NCBI RefSeq assembly: GCF_900105615.1
Contig: NZ_LT630003.1
Span: 558,001 to 622,000, forward strand
Direction: 5' to 3'
Source of the DNA: Lacrimispora sphenoides JCM 1415
Lineage (GTDB): Bacteria > Bacillota > Clostridia > Lachnospirales > Lachnospiraceae
DNA length: 64,000 nucleotides
This document shows positions 7,922 through 17,261 of the stretch, in pieces (position 1 is the first letter of the stretch; each line of letters begins with the position of its first letter). Below the pieces are notes generated by a model. That model was not told the origin of the DNA, ran no database searches, and worked only from the letters and a program-made list of their open reading frames with translations. The position numbers and the translations under genes were made by a program.

Positions 7922-9013
7922 ATGATGGATAGAGGCGGACTGGAAAAGAGAAATGTGGGAGAAAACCTGGATGCTCTGATGAATTTAGATCCCAGGGGCT
8001 ATGGGGTATGCCGGATTCTTTATGCCGGGAGCCGGGAGCAGATGGGGGAGCCTCTTACCATGAGAGCGGCGGAAATGCTGTGTGAAACGGTGAAAGAAGA
8101 TGATCTGGTTTATATACTGACAGGTTTTGTGCTTCTGCCTCATAAGAAGCCGGAGATGGATGGAATGGTCAGTTCCATGCTGCTGGCAAGAGCACTAGTC
8201 ATGGCTTTTGGGGCAAAACCTGTTATCATCTGCCCTGAGGACTGTGTGAAGTCGGTAGTGAAATGTGCCTGCGTGGTAGGCCTTCATATTTACCAGGATA
8301 TAGGGACCGTAAGGGAACTTCCTCTCAGCATGGGAGTGATAGCCTTTACAAAAAATCCGGCCAGGGCAGAAATCGAAGCGGAATGGCTGATAAAAGAAGG
8401 GCTTCCCGGAGCGGTAATCTCTGTGGAGGCTCCCGGTTCCAATGAAAATGGTGTTTATCACAATTCAGCCGGAGACAATGTAACAGAGCTGGAAGCCAAG
8501 ACAGATATACTATGGGAAATGCTTCGGAAAAAGGGTGTCCTAAACATAGCCATCGGTGATCTTGGCAATGAGATCGGCATGGGAGCCATAGCAGATCATA
8601 TTAAAAAATACATACCTTTAACGGCTCCCGGGGAATGTGTATGCGGCTGCGGAGGCGGAATTCTGGCGGCCAGCCGGGCGGACCATGTGATAACGGCAAC
8701 CTGTTCTGACTGGGGCTGCTACGGTTTGATCGCGGCACTGGCTTACTTAAAGCGGGATATGGAGATTCTTCACCGGGAAGAAATGGAAGCGGAACTGATG
8801 AGAGCGGCGTCAAGAACCGGTCTTATTGATATGACCGGTTCACTGATCCCTGGAATCGATGGATTTAGTACCCGGCTGAATACAGGAATTGTCAGCCTGA
8901 TGCGCCAGTGTACGGCTTATGCAGTCCGATATTCCCATAATTCCGATCACTGGTTTCGTTCTGTGCTGGAAAAAGGATTTTTTGAAGAAGGGGATGGGCC
9001 ATGGTTCAAATAA
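7922..9013 (+). CDS. DUF4392 protein, homologue of D-glutamate cyclase C-terminal domain
   Basis: A 363-aa soluble protein matching the DUF4392 family, which forms the C-terminal half of mammalian mitochondrial D-glutamate cyclase (DGLUCY; D-glutamate to 5-oxo-D-proline). Recognisable pieces are IAIGDLGNEIGMGAI near residue 205, the cysteine-rich ECVCGCGGGILAAS near 238 and VITATCSDWGCYG near 258. Two adjacent ATGs (7922, 7925) follow GAGGAGTG; either could be used. It overlaps pxpB by 13 bases. Together with the DUF1445 protein at 10750 it supplies both halves of the eukaryotic enzyme as separate genes. The D-glutamate cyclase role is inference from the fusion and the context. Confidence 0.8.
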   Translation: MMDRGGLEKRNVGENLDALMNLDPRGYGVCRILYAGSREQMGEPLTMRAAEMLCETVKEDDLVYILTGFVLLPHKKPEMDGMVSSMLLARALVMAFGAKPVIICPEDCVKSVVKCACVVGLHIYQDIGTVRELPLSMGVIAFTKNPARAEIEAEWLIKEGLPGAVISVEAPGSNENGVYHNSAGDNVTELEAKTDILWEMLRKKGVLNIAIGDLGNEIGMGAIADHIKKYIPLTAPGECVCGCGGGILAASRADHVITATCSDWGCYGLIAALAYLKRDMEILHREEMEAELMRAASRTGLIDMTGSLIPGIDGFSTRLNTGIVSLMRQCTAYAVRYSHNSDHWFRSVLEKGFFEEGDGPWFK

Positions 9014-9690
9014 AACCGGTCGGTGACTGCGGCGCCCTGGTGGAATTGGGTGATTCCATCAGTGAGGAGGTAAATGCGAAGGTAATGGAATTAAACCGGA
9101 AGATCCATGAGCTTCCGGTGGAAGGGATTCTTGAGACAGTACCTGCCTTTTGTTCTGTTCTCGTTTGTTATGACCCTTTGAAAACAGATTATGATACGGT
9201 ATTAAAGGTTCTTTCTCTACTGTCAGAATCATTGGAAGGCAAAACAGGGATAAGAGGGAGGCTGGTGGAAATTCCGGTCTGCTACGGAGGCAGCTACGGA
9301 CCGGATCTTTCCTTTGTAGCAGAGCATGGAAAGATCACGGAGGACGAGGTGATCCGGATTCACAGCAGCAGGGATTACCGTATTTATATGCAGGGATTTC
9401 TTCCGGGCTTTCCCTATCTTGGAGGAATGGATGAACGCATTTTCACTCCCCGGTTAAGCTCGCCCAGAACCAGGATTCCGGCGGGGAGTGTAGGAATCGG
9501 AGGAGAGCAGACAGGAATTTATCCCATGGACTCTCCAGGAGGCTGGCAGTTGATCGGACGTACGCCTTACTGTCTTTTTAAGCCGGAGCAGGTGGGAAAA
9601 CCTCTTTATGAAGCCGGTGATTCCATTCGTTTTGTGCCTATCAGCCAGGAAGAATATAAAGAAATAAAAAGAAAACAGGAAAAGGGGTGA
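9001..9690 (+). CDS. pxpB: 5-oxoprolinase subunit PxpB (KipI-like)
   Basis: Subunit B of ATP-dependent 5-oxoprolinase (229 aa), which with PxpC and PxpA opens 5-oxoproline to glutamate. It shows DCGALVELGDSISEEVN at the N-terminus and the strongly conserved GFLPGFPYLGGMDERI at about residues 131-146. RTRIPAGSVGIGG and YPMDSPGGWQLIGRTP follow. The same family contains KipI, an inhibitor of sporulation kinase A in Bacillus, but the neighbouring pxpC and pxpA make the enzyme role far more likely. It overlaps the preceding gene, implying coupled translation. Confidence 0.92.
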   Translation: MVQIKPVGDCGALVELGDSISEEVNAKVMELNRKIHELPVEGILETVPAFCSVLVCYDPLKTDYDTVLKVLSLLSESLEGKTGIRGRLVEIPVCYGGSYGPDLSFVAEHGKITEDEVIRIHSSRDYRIYMQGFLPGFPYLGGMDERIFTPRLSSPRTRIPAGSVGIGGEQTGIYPMDSPGGWQLIGRTPYCLFKPEQVGKPLYEAGDSIRFVPISQEEYKEIKRKQEKG

Positions 9691-9694
9691 CGGG

Positions 9695-10723
9695 ATGGGA
9701 TTTGAAATCTTGCGTCCTGGAGCCTTGTCCACGGTTCAGGATAAAGGGAGAAGAGGATTTTTAAGCCAGGGCATCCAGGAAAGCGGTGCCTGTGACAAGT
9801 ATTCCATGAAGCTTGCCAATCTTCTTGCCGGGAATCTGGAAGAACCGGAAACAGCGGCAGTTATCGAATTTACGTTAAAAGGCGGTGAGATCCGTTTTAA
9901 CTCTGACGAGATCATCGCCTTTGCAGGCGGGGATATGAAACCCTGTATCAATGGATTCCCGGTTCCCATCTTCTCTCCGATTCTGGTAAGGACAGAAGAT
10001 ATTCTGACCATGGAGCTTGCGGCTTCCGGCCTTCGGACTTACATGGCGGTCTATGGAGGAGTAAAGGTTCCTTCTGTCATGGGAAGCCGTTCCACCAATT
10101 TAAAATGCCGCATTGGTGGCTTAGAGGGAAGGGCACTCCTTGAAGGGGATCGACTGAAGTCAGGAAAAGATCTCAGACAGTTTAAGAAAATAAGAAAGAA
10201 ATTAAAAGGGAATGAAAAGCTGGCAGCCGTGGGAGAGAATGAACCATGGCTGCGTCATTCGTCAACACCTTACCGCTTTTATGGAGATGACCGTATGGTT
10301 CTTCTGCGTGCCGTAATGGGCCCCCAGGAAAATGCTTTTACGGAACTGGGACTTAACACTCTGATACGGAACCCTTTCCGGTTAAGCATGGACTGCGACC
10401 GCATGGCCTGCAAACTGGAGGGCGAACCCATTGAAATGAAAAATGGAGCAGATATCATATCTGATGGAATCGTAGAAGGCTCAGTTCAGATCTCATCTTC
10501 TGGACTTCCTATGGTTTTGATGGCAGATCATCAAACTACCGGAGGATATGCAAAAATCGCTACGGTGATCAGCACGGATATCCCTGCACTGGCCCAGCGA
10601 AAGCCGGGGGAGTGGGTGGCATTTCAGTATGTAACTCCAGGTGAAGCCGTGGCAATCTGCCGGAAGGAAGAAGATAAGCTGAGGAATTTTAAGGAACGGC
10701 TTAGGAATATCATTTACGGGTAA
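9695..10723 (+). CDS. pxpC: 5-oxoprolinase subunit PxpC (biotin-dependent carboxyltransferase/KipA family)
   Basis: Subunit C of 5-oxoprolinase (342 aa, normal length). The N-terminus GFEILRPGALSTVQDKGR and the following SQGIQESGACDKYSMKLAN are diagnostic of the PxpC/KipA family, which is related to the C-terminal part of urea amidolyase. The later VEGSVQISSSGLPMVLMADH and QTTGGYAKIATV blocks are also present. Four bases separate it from pxpB. In many genomes pxpB, pxpC and pxpA are adjacent; here a DUF1445 gene is inserted before pxpA. Confidence 0.92.
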   Translation: MGFEILRPGALSTVQDKGRRGFLSQGIQESGACDKYSMKLANLLAGNLEEPETAAVIEFTLKGGEIRFNSDEIIAFAGGDMKPCINGFPVPIFSPILVRTEDILTMELAASGLRTYMAVYGGVKVPSVMGSRSTNLKCRIGGLEGRALLEGDRLKSGKDLRQFKKIRKKLKGNEKLAAVGENEPWLRHSSTPYRFYGDDRMVLLRAVMGPQENAFTELGLNTLIRNPFRLSMDCDRMACKLEGEPIEMKNGADIISDGIVEGSVQISSSGLPMVLMADHQTTGGYAKIATVISTDIPALAQRKPGEWVAFQYVTPGEAVAICRKEEDKLRNFKERLRNIIYG

Positions 10724-10749
10724 ATAGACCATAAGACAGGAAAGAAGGA

Positions 10750-11565
10750 ATGAACATGGAACCAGAGTATAGACACAGAGAACCCAAAGAAGTCCGCCGG
10801 CTGATCAGGGAGGGGGTGATCCACAGCCCTACCACCGGAATGTGCGGCGGCTATGCCCAGGGAAATCTGGTGATCCTTCCCGAAGAGCTGGCCTGGGATT
10901 TTCTTTTGTTCTGCCAGAGAAATCCCAAGGCCTGCCCGCTCCTGGAAGTATCGGATGCAGGGAGCAGGAGTTTTCCCCTGACGGCAGAAGGAAGTGATAT
11001 TCCAAGGGATATTCCCAGATACCGGGTGTATGAATACGGCGCGTGCACCGGTGAATACACAGATGTATCAGAACTATTTGAGGAGTATCAAAGAACCAGG
11101 GGAAAGCTGGTAAGCTTTCTTATTGGCTGCAGTTTTTCTTTTGAAACAGCACTTTTGGAGGCCGGGATACCGGTGAGACAGATTGAGGAGGGGGTAAATG
11201 TTCCTATGTTCCATACGAACATTCCCTGTACGTCCGCAGGAATATTTTCAGGTAATATGGTGGTAAGCATGAGGCCCATTCCTCATCATCAGGTTTCCTA
11301 TGCGGTTGTAATTACTGCTTCCATGCCAAAGGTGCATGGGGCACCTGTTCACATCGGTTATCCGGAAGCTCTTGGAATAAAAGATATCAGCAAACCGGAT
11401 TTTGGGGATCCGGTGACCATAAATAATGGAGAGGTGCCTGTTTTCTGGCCCTGCGGGGTAACTCCCCAGGCAGTGGTCATGAACAGCAGGCCCCCCTTTG
11501 TAATTACTCACGCTCCGGGACACATGTTTATTACGGATTTAAAAAATGCAGAATTAAAGAATTAG
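10750..11565 (+). CDS. DUF1445 protein (YcsI-like), homologue of D-glutamate cyclase N-terminal domain
   Basis: A 271-aa protein of the DUF1445 family, often listed as putative hydro-lyase (B. subtilis YcsI). Clear family blocks are [17 protein letters not shown] (about residues 29-45), [12 protein letters not shown] (about 58-69), [19 protein letters not shown] (about 120-138) and [18 protein letters not shown]. The family corresponds to the N-terminal part of mammalian D-glutamate cyclase, whose C-terminal part is represented by the gene at 7922. It sits between pxpC and pxpA, 26 bases after the former. Probable role: D-glutamate / 5-oxo-D-proline interconversion or 5-oxoproline stereochemistry, not demonstrated here. 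Confidence 0.88.
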   Translation: MNMEPEYRHREPKEVRRLIREGVIHSPTTGMCGGYAQGNLVILPEELAWDFLLFCQRNPKACPLLEVSDAGSRSFPLTAEGSDIPRDIPRYRVYEYGACTGEYTDVSELFEEYQRTRGKLVSFLIGCSFSFETALLEAGIPVRQIEEGVNVPMFHTNIPCTSAGIFSGNMVVSMRPIPHHQVSYAVVITASMPKVHGAPVHIGYPEALGIKDISKPDFGDPVTINNGEVPVFWPCGVTPQAVVMNSRPPFVITHAPGHMFITDLKNAELKN

Positions 11566-11575
11566 AGGTGAGAGT

Positions 11576-12325
11576 ATGCCGGTCATTGACTTAAACTGCG
11601 ATCTGGGGGAAAGCTTCGGCGCTTATAAAATAGGACTGGATGAAGAGGTGCTGCCCTATGTTACATCGGCAAACATTGCCTGCGGCTTTCATGGGGGAGA
11701 TCCTGTGGTAATGGAACAGACGGTGGCTTTATGTAAGAGATATGGAGTGAGGGCAGGGGCCCATCCGGGTTTCCCTGATCTGGCGGGATTTGGAAGAAGA
11801 AATATGAGCCTTACTCCCAATGAAGTAAAAACCAGTGTTATGTATCAGATCGGGGCATTGAACTCTTTTTGCAGAGGAGCCGGAATCAGGCTCTGTCATG
11901 TAAAACCCCATGGGGCCTTGTACAACATGGCGGCAAACGATTATGAACTGGCAAAAGCCATATGCCAGGCGATAAAAGAAGTGGATGGCAGCCTGGTTCT
12001 CCTGGCTCTCAGCAATAGTGAGATGCTTCGGGCGGCCAAGGATACAGGAGTGTCTGCTGCCAGTGAGGTATTTGCAGACCGGGCCTATGAAAGAGATGGA
12101 AGCCTGGTTCCAAGAAGCCGGAGAGGCGCGGTGATTGAAGATGAGGAACTGGCATTAAAGCGGGTAATCCGAATGGCGAAAGAAGGGGTGGTGGAAGCCA
12201 TTGACGGAAGCACGGTTTCCATTGATGCGGATTCTGTATGTGTTCATGGAGATGGAGGGAAGGCTCTGGAATTTGTAAAGAGGCTAAGAAAAGGATTTTC
12301 AGAAGCAGGAATAGAGGTAAAATGA
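11576..12325 (+). CDS. pxpA: 5-oxoprolinase subunit PxpA (LamB/YcsF family)
   Basis: Subunit A of 5-oxoprolinase (249 aa), a TIM-barrel protein of the LamB/YcsF family. The N-terminus [17 protein letters not shown], then [30 protein letters not shown] and [15 protein letters not shown] are all family hallmarks with the metal/substrate His and Asp residues. It lies 10 bases after the DUF1445 gene and is the last gene of the operon; a terminator follows at 12342. With PxpB and PxpC it completes ATP-dependent 5-oxoproline hydrolysis to L-glutamate. Confidence 0.94.
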   Translation: MPVIDLNCDLGESFGAYKIGLDEEVLPYVTSANIACGFHGGDPVVMEQTVALCKRYGVRAGAHPGFPDLAGFGRRNMSLTPNEVKTSVMYQIGALNSFCRGAGIRLCHVKPHGALYNMAANDYELAKAICQAIKEVDGSLVLLALSNSEMLRAAKDTGVSAASEVFADRAYERDGSLVPRSRRGAVIEDEELALKRVIRMAKEGVVEAIDGSTVSIDADSVCVHGDGGKALEFVKRLRKGFSEAGIEVK

Positions 12326-12341
12326 TTTTAACGGCCAAACC

Positions 12342-12374
12342 AAAGGCGTGGCATGGAACTGTCATGCCTTTTTT
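12342..12374 (+). terminator. terminator of the liv-pxp operon
   Basis: GGCATG (12350-12355) pairs with CATGCC (12363-12368), extended by AAAGGC/GCCTTT possibilities, and is followed by six T's. It lies 17 bases after the pxpA stop. Confidence 0.8.
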
Positions 12375-12448
12375 GTATTTTTCCGATTACAGAAAAGCTG
12401 AAATTATCAAGCACATAGAACTTCTGCATCTATTTATTAGAGAAAGAA

Positions 12449-12484
12449 AATGACGGTTTTGATTTTTATTTCAAAACCGTCATT
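12449..12484 (-). terminator. terminator of the PAP2 gene
   Basis: A perfect 14-bp inverted repeat, AATGACGGTTTTGA with TCAAAACCGTCATT, around an eight-base loop. On the minus strand it lies 43 bases past the PAP2 stop and is followed by TTTCTTTCTC. Confidence 0.75.
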
Positions 12485-12526
12485 AGTATACTGGGTAGCA
12501 ATTTGATAATATTGGTATTCCAATAT

Positions 12527-13195
<669 letters not shown>

Positions 13196-13382
13196 TCAGA
13201 ACATAGGGCGGCAAACTATTTAAGCCAAGCCGTATTCCATATGGTTTTACTAATCTGTTTGTTTTAATGATAAATTCCATTCATAAAATCCTTTCTGTAA
13301 TATTGATATGTGTGTGTGCCAGCCACATCATCATTGTGTGGTCAAGTATGGAAATATTCAAGATACGAATCGTCACAACGGC

Positions 13383-13419
13383 AAAAACCCTCCGACACTT
13401 TTCGTGTCGAAGGGTTTTT
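13383..13419 (-). terminator. bidirectional-looking terminator after the XRE gene
   Basis: AAAAACCCTCCGACAC pairs with GTGTCGAAGGGTTTTT (one mismatch) around TTTTC. Flanking A and T runs would allow use on either strand; the only nearby 3' end is the XRE gene on the minus strand, 21 bases away. Confidence 0.75.
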
Positions 13420-13439
13420 ACAAGTCTTTTCAGATCAAT

Positions 13440-14054
13440 TTACATTATTCGGCTGCTCTTTATCAAAAGAACCACCTTAATCATTAAAAATAGGAAAAGG
13501 AGAGAAGTCGCAGAGGGTTGACGAGTTGCAACATAAACAAGAATACAAAAAGCCTGTAACAGAATAGAGCAGGTTCTGCTAATACGATCCCATTTATCAT
13601 TCAAAAAATGTTGAGCAATTATTTGTACGATACCCATCATTGCCATTAGAATAGGCGAAACAAGATAAATCGTCCATGTAATGGTGCTTACGTCTGGGTT
13701 CGAAAACAAACTCACTGCCCGAATCAGGTCACTATCCTGTCGAATATAAAGCGGAAGGAAATAAAAGGAGATTGTCATAACATCTAAAGTACCATAAACC
13801 AGACTGAAAATCTTATTTATATTAGTGCGGTTCTCGTTTGCCGCAAGGGAAATCAACTCCTCACCTGACAACAAATCATCAATAGATACCGAGAAAAGTT
13901 TTGATATATTTTTGAGCGAATCGATATTCGGGTATCCCTTGCTACTTTCCCATTTTGATATAGCCGTTCTGGATACAAATAATTCTTCTGCAAGCTGTTC
14001 CTGTGTCCATTCTTTTCCTTTTCGTAATTGTTGTAATTTCTCGCCAAATTCCAT
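13440..14054 (-). CDS. XRE-family DNA-binding protein with membrane tail
   Basis: A 204-aa protein with an N-terminal helix-turn-helix of the Cro/C1 type (KLQQLRKGKEWTQEQLAEEL, SRTAISKWESSKGYPNID) in residues 4-60, then a linker and three or four hydrophobic segments from about residue 83 to the end. This layout is common in clostridia, where a membrane-bound repressor responds to envelope or small-molecule signals. The ATG at 14054 is preceded by AGGGG at a good distance; a TTG two codons upstream is less likely. It is divergent from nothing recognisable and its targets are unknown. Confidence 0.82.
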   Translation of the reverse strand: MEFGEKLQQLRKGKEWTQEQLAEELFVSRTAISKWESSKGYPNIDSLKNISKLFSVSIDDLLSGEELISLAANENRTNINKIFSLVYGTLDVMTISFYFLPLYIRQDSDLIRAVSLFSNPDVSTITWTIYLVSPILMAMMGIVQIIAQHFLNDKWDRISRTCSILLQAFCILVYVATRQPSATSLLFLFLMIKVVLLIKSSRIM

Positions 14055-14233
14055 ATACAATACCCCTATTAGTCATCTGTTTTTATGCGGCCATCAATAG
14101 GCTATCTCAATGCGACAGGCGCTGCGATACTGCAATACACGCCTATCAGATATGCCCCGTATCATGGCTGCTTTAATTGTTGCGATCATAGCGACACTTC
14201 CATGATTATTATACTTTAACTTGTTATAGACGA

Positions 14234-14242
14234 ATTATACCA
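14234..14242 (-). promoter_or_regulatory. extended -10 promoter for the XRE gene
   Basis: On the minus strand TGGTATAAT (extended -10, TGnTATAAT) occurs with no good -35. The predicted leader to the XRE start is about 170 nt. The remainder of the gap 14061-14283 shows no gene. Confidence 0.4.
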
Positions 14243-14283
14243 CAAAAAGCGGTTCAAAGAGAGCCCCAAGACTATTTATACAA

Positions 14284-14319
14284 AACAAAGAAGCAAGGCA
14301 TATGTCTTGCTTCTTTGTT
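14284..14319 (-). terminator. terminator after the PPOX gene
   Basis: A perfect 14-bp stem, AACAAAGAAGCAAG with CTTGCTTCTTTGTT, loop of eight. It lies 86 bases downstream of the minus-strand PPOX stop codon. Confidence 0.75.
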
Positions 14320-14405
14320 AGTAGATTAATATTATATGGATCATGCGTTGCATAGATGAAATCTCTTAGGGGCGTATTAATTAAGTACTGGAAATGTTTC
14401 GTTGA

Positions 14406-14897
14406 TTAAAAAATACCTCCATGTTCCATCTCAGTCTTATTTACAAAATCCATATGGTATAGTTTTTCCCAATGATTAATGTTTAATGTTCCCTTAGTGA
14501 GATGGATTGCCAAAAAGCAACAGTTTTCATCCTTTTCATTATTAGCCATATCGTACCATTCGGCAAAAGCTGTACGGAGTTTGGTTCTTATTTCGGCATT
14601 ATTTGGATCAAGCACCCAACCGAGATTTTCACCTACTCCATTAGCGGTGAACATCTCTAAACAACCCGCAACCGAAACCTCCGAATTTTGCGAGATTTGC
14701 TGCATTTTGTTTGATTTTCCATGTGTTACAACATAAAATGTGCCGTCTTCATAATAGGCGTCCACACTACGGACAACCGGGCGGGGCATTCCGTTAGCGC
14801 CCGGCTCCCGCGCAATCGTAGCGAGGGAAATAACATTGTCTTTGCCGTTTCCGAACTTTTCTTCGATTAATTTTAAGCCTTCTTCGTAATTGCTCAT
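14406..14897 (-). CDS. pyridoxamine 5'-phosphate oxidase (PPOX) fold protein
   Basis: A 163-aa protein of the FMN-binding split-barrel (PPOX) superfamily. NVISLATIAREPGANGMPRPVVRSVDAYY is interrupted here to its key parts: SLATIA strand, then RPVVRSVDAYYEDGTFYVVT, and KSNKMQQISQNSEVSV near residues 62-77, which is the usual flavin/substrate region. True PNPOx activity is unlikely; related proteins bind FMN, F420 or haem. It ends only 25 bases before the AraC gene in transcription order (AraC is upstream), so the two are probably one transcript. Confidence 0.75.
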   Translation of the reverse strand: MSNYEEGLKLIEEKFGNGKDNVISLATIAREPGANGMPRPVVRSVDAYYEDGTFYVVTHGKSNKMQQISQNSEVSVAGCLEMFTANGVGENLGWVLDPNNAEIRTKLRTAFAEWYDMANNEKDENCCFLAIHLTKGTLNINHWEKLYHMDFVNKTEMEHGGIF

Positions 14898-14922
14898 TTA
14901 CTTTTCCTCCAGAATTAATTAT

Positions 14923-15831
14923 TTATTTTTCTCGTTTCTTAAAAGGAATCCACAATTCCACATAAGAGATGTCGGACGTACTTTTATAATACATCTCAGG
15001 GAAAAATCCATCGGCAATTAGATTGTGCTTTTTAAGCCAGAACCGAGTGTATTTCATTGCCTTACCCATATTAATTATCATTTGTTCATGATTTTCCGAT
15101 TCAAAGCCACAGACGATATATTCTCGTATGGGAAGCTGCCAATTTGTAAATCCAGGATTTTTCTCGTCTTTTTTTACTTCTGCACCAACAAAATAACTCG
15201 AATAACCGTCTGGTGCATCGCCGTGATATGAAACACCAACCCAGCGCCCCTCTGAGATATGTGAGATATTCGGAAGAACCCTAAAAAACCTGTCCCAGAT
15301 CTCCCCAACCGTGTCAACGCCGGTTCTTTCGCCAAACATTTTACCATATTTGAATGGATAATATCCTGTAACACCAAGAAAATTAATTGGCTCTTTAAGA
15401 AATTTACGGTTCATTTCCAAAACCAATCCATCACTAATCAGCGGTACACCCTCATCAATCACAATATAACCAAGCGATAAATCGGGTTTGTCAAAATTCT
15501 GTAAGCCAATCGGTTTATCTCGATATTGTGAAGGGGTAATTCCATAGGTTTCTTTAAACGCTCGCGTATAAGTTACGTGACTACCAAAACCGTATTCCAT
15601 TGCAATATCAATAATGCGGTTTTCTTGATCACGCAGCATCGTGATAGATTTTGCCAATCGGCGCAATTTAATATAATCCCGAACCGATGTTTTTACCAAT
15701 CGAGTGAATAATCTCTGGTAATAAAACAGTGACAGTACGGCTGTTTCAGCCAGTTCTTCGATGTGGATTTCTTCATCAAGATGTTCTTCGATGTGGTTCA
15801 GAGTTTTTTGTATGGCTTCCCATGCATGCAT
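14923..15831 (-). CDS. AraC-family regulator with GyrI-like effector domain
   Basis: A 302-aa transcription regulator. The two AraC helix-turn-helix motifs are N-terminal (IEELAETAVLSLFYYQRLF at about 22-40; IIDIAMEYGFGSHVTYTRAF at about 74-93, ending in YGITPSQYR). Residues 120-300 form a GyrI-like small-molecule-binding domain (LGVTGYYPF, WVGVSYHGD, YVELWIPFKK). This is the layout of SoxS/Rob-type multidrug sensors such as BltR/Rob relatives. GAGAGGAATCT precedes the ATG. The PPOX gene directly downstream is the likely co-transcribed partner or target. Confidence 0.87.
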   Translation of the reverse strand: MHAWEAIQKTLNHIEEHLDEEIHIEELAETAVLSLFYYQRLFTRLVKTSVRDYIKLRRLAKSITMLRDQENRIIDIAMEYGFGSHVTYTRAFKETYGITPSQYRDKPIGLQNFDKPDLSLGYIVIDEGVPLISDGLVLEMNRKFLKEPINFLGVTGYYPFKYGKMFGERTGVDTVGEIWDRFFRVLPNISHISEGRWVGVSYHGDAPDGYSSYFVGAEVKKDEKNPGFTNWQLPIREYIVCGFESENHEQMIINMGKAMKYTRFWLKKHNLIADGFFPEMYYKSTSDISYVELWIPFKKREK

Positions 15832-15955
15832 ATAGATTCCTCTCTATAAGACAATATACCACAGACGAAAAACGAATGCTTAACGGTGTCTGCTCTTTTT
15901 TATCTGATCAACAGCTTGAATAAATTACACCTTAAAAATTACCAAGTAAGGTGTA

Positions 15956-16480
15956 TTATTTTAAATTATAATAATCTTCTTTTAAAAGTGCATACATAGA
16001 AGCGTCACAAATTCCCTGATTATTAATGTCAGCATTACGCAATGTTCCCTCAAACGTTAACCCACATTTTAACATTACCTTACCTGAATTTGGATTTCTT
16101 GGATCATGTCGAGATTCAATACGCTTAACATCGACTTTTTCAATCAAAAATGGAATAATCCCCTTAAACGCCTCAGTGGTTATCCCTTGATGCCACCATT
16201 TTCTCCCGATACAGTAACCAATATGTACCATATCAATTTTTTCGTTCATATGTACAACGCTAATCGTACCAATAGGTTCATCGCTATTTTCTTTTAATAC
16301 GATTGCCCATTGATAAAATTTATTGTCAGAATAACGATTAATCCAATCTGATAATATACGTTCAGCTGCTTCGACAGACATAATAGGTGACCATGTTAAA
16401 AATTTTGTTACTTCTACATCGTTTGCCCAATTATTAAACAGTGCTCGCGAGTCGGATATAATAAATTTGCGTAATTGCAA
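15956..16480 (-). CDS. GNAT-family N-acetyltransferase, RimJ/RimL type
   Basis: A ~174-aa acetyl-CoA-dependent transferase of the RimJ/RimL group. The acetyl-CoA pyrophosphate loop is in GYCIGRKWWHQGITTEAF (about residues 93-110), and the C-terminal block NPNSGKVMLKCGLTFEGTLR is typical. The start is unclear. The listed start is a TTG without a Shine-Dalgarno. The family's usual beginning ETDRL is encoded just upstream in frame, but there is no ATG or GTG there. A run of nine C's (G's on the coding strand) at 16524-16532 lies between this frame and an out-of-frame ATG. Substrate unknown. Confidence 0.8.
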   Translation of the reverse strand: MQLRKFIISDSRALFNNWANDVEVTKFLTWSPIMSVEAAERILSDWINRYSDNKFYQWAIVLKENSDEPIGTISVVHMNEKIDMVHIGYCIGRKWWHQGITTEAFKGIIPFLIEKVDVKRIESRHDPRNPNSGKVMLKCGLTFEGTLRNADINNQGICDASMYALLKEDYYNLK

Positions 16481-16769
16481 TCGATCTGTTTCTATCTGTA
16501 CCGTTCCTAAATGATTGATAGTTCCCCCCCCCTATCATATGAATACTAACTATTTTGCTTTTAATAATTATCAATTTATCTGAGTATATACCATAAAATA
16601 CAAAATTACAAATATTAAAAAGCACTATATATAAATTGCTTTTCTTACTTTAACATCCATTATTTTTGTATCAGAATGGGATGTATTAGATTAAGTATGA
16701 TCGTGAATATATGGAGAAAAAATCGATAATATATGCTTGATATATAAACTCGCGTAGAGGGTACGCGGA

Positions 16770-17153
16770 GTGGGCCGGGTGCGGATGCTGAATAATTTGT
16801 ATGGCCTGGCAATGCTATACACAAATATGATGATACCTTTTTCTGTTGTAACCTTATGCGGCTTTTTTGACGGAGTACCTAAATCTCTGGAAGAAGCGGC
16901 ATGGATTGATGGCTGCGGCTATCTGCAGGCATTATTTCAGGTGATTGTACCAGTTATTATGCCAGGCATCGCCGCCACATTTATCTTTGCGTTCATCAAT
17001 TCCTGGAATGAACTTTTTATGTCAGTTATGTTTATTGATGTGGATAAATTTAAGACAATACCGGTAGGACTTAACGCTCTGATCGCTTACAGCCGGATCG
17101 GTGAAAGGATGATTGAGGATATAAGGGAATGTAATTTTTACCTTAGGATTTGA
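16770..17153 (+). pseudogene. fragment of a sugar ABC transporter permease (MalG-like)
   Basis: About 127 codons matching the middle-to-late part of a carbohydrate ABC permease. The hallmark coupling motif EEAAWIDGCGYLQALFQVIV and VPVIMPG are present, followed by FAFINSWNELFMSVMF. The N-terminal four membrane segments are missing, and the C-terminus departs from the family after FKTIPVGLNALIAYS, ending in an unrelated EDIRECNFYLRI. No partner permease, receptor or ATPase is nearby. I read it as a remnant left by deletion on both sides. It might still be translated from GTG/ATG codons near 16770, but a functional permease is not possible at this size. Confidence 0.75.
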
Positions 17154-17195
17154 ATAGGACGGAAAACAGAAGAAAGATCATATAGGGGGAAACTT

Positions 17196-17229
17196 AAAGG
17201 GAACGGTATGATGCGGTTCCCTTTTGTTT
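17196..17229 (+). terminator. terminator after the permease fragment
   Basis: AAAGGGAAC pairs with GTTCCCTTT around a ten-base loop, followed by TGTTTT. It lies 43 bases after the end of the permease fragment and would terminate any transcript through it. Confidence 0.75.
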
Positions 17230-17261
17230 TAGAAAGTAGTCCTGTAGAATCGGTATGCGTA

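Noticed and set aside
9001..10723. KipI-KipA sporulation-kinase inhibitor pair
   Set aside because: The same families include KipI/KipA, but pxpA and two D-glutamate-cyclase-related genes in the same operon point to 5-oxoprolinase.
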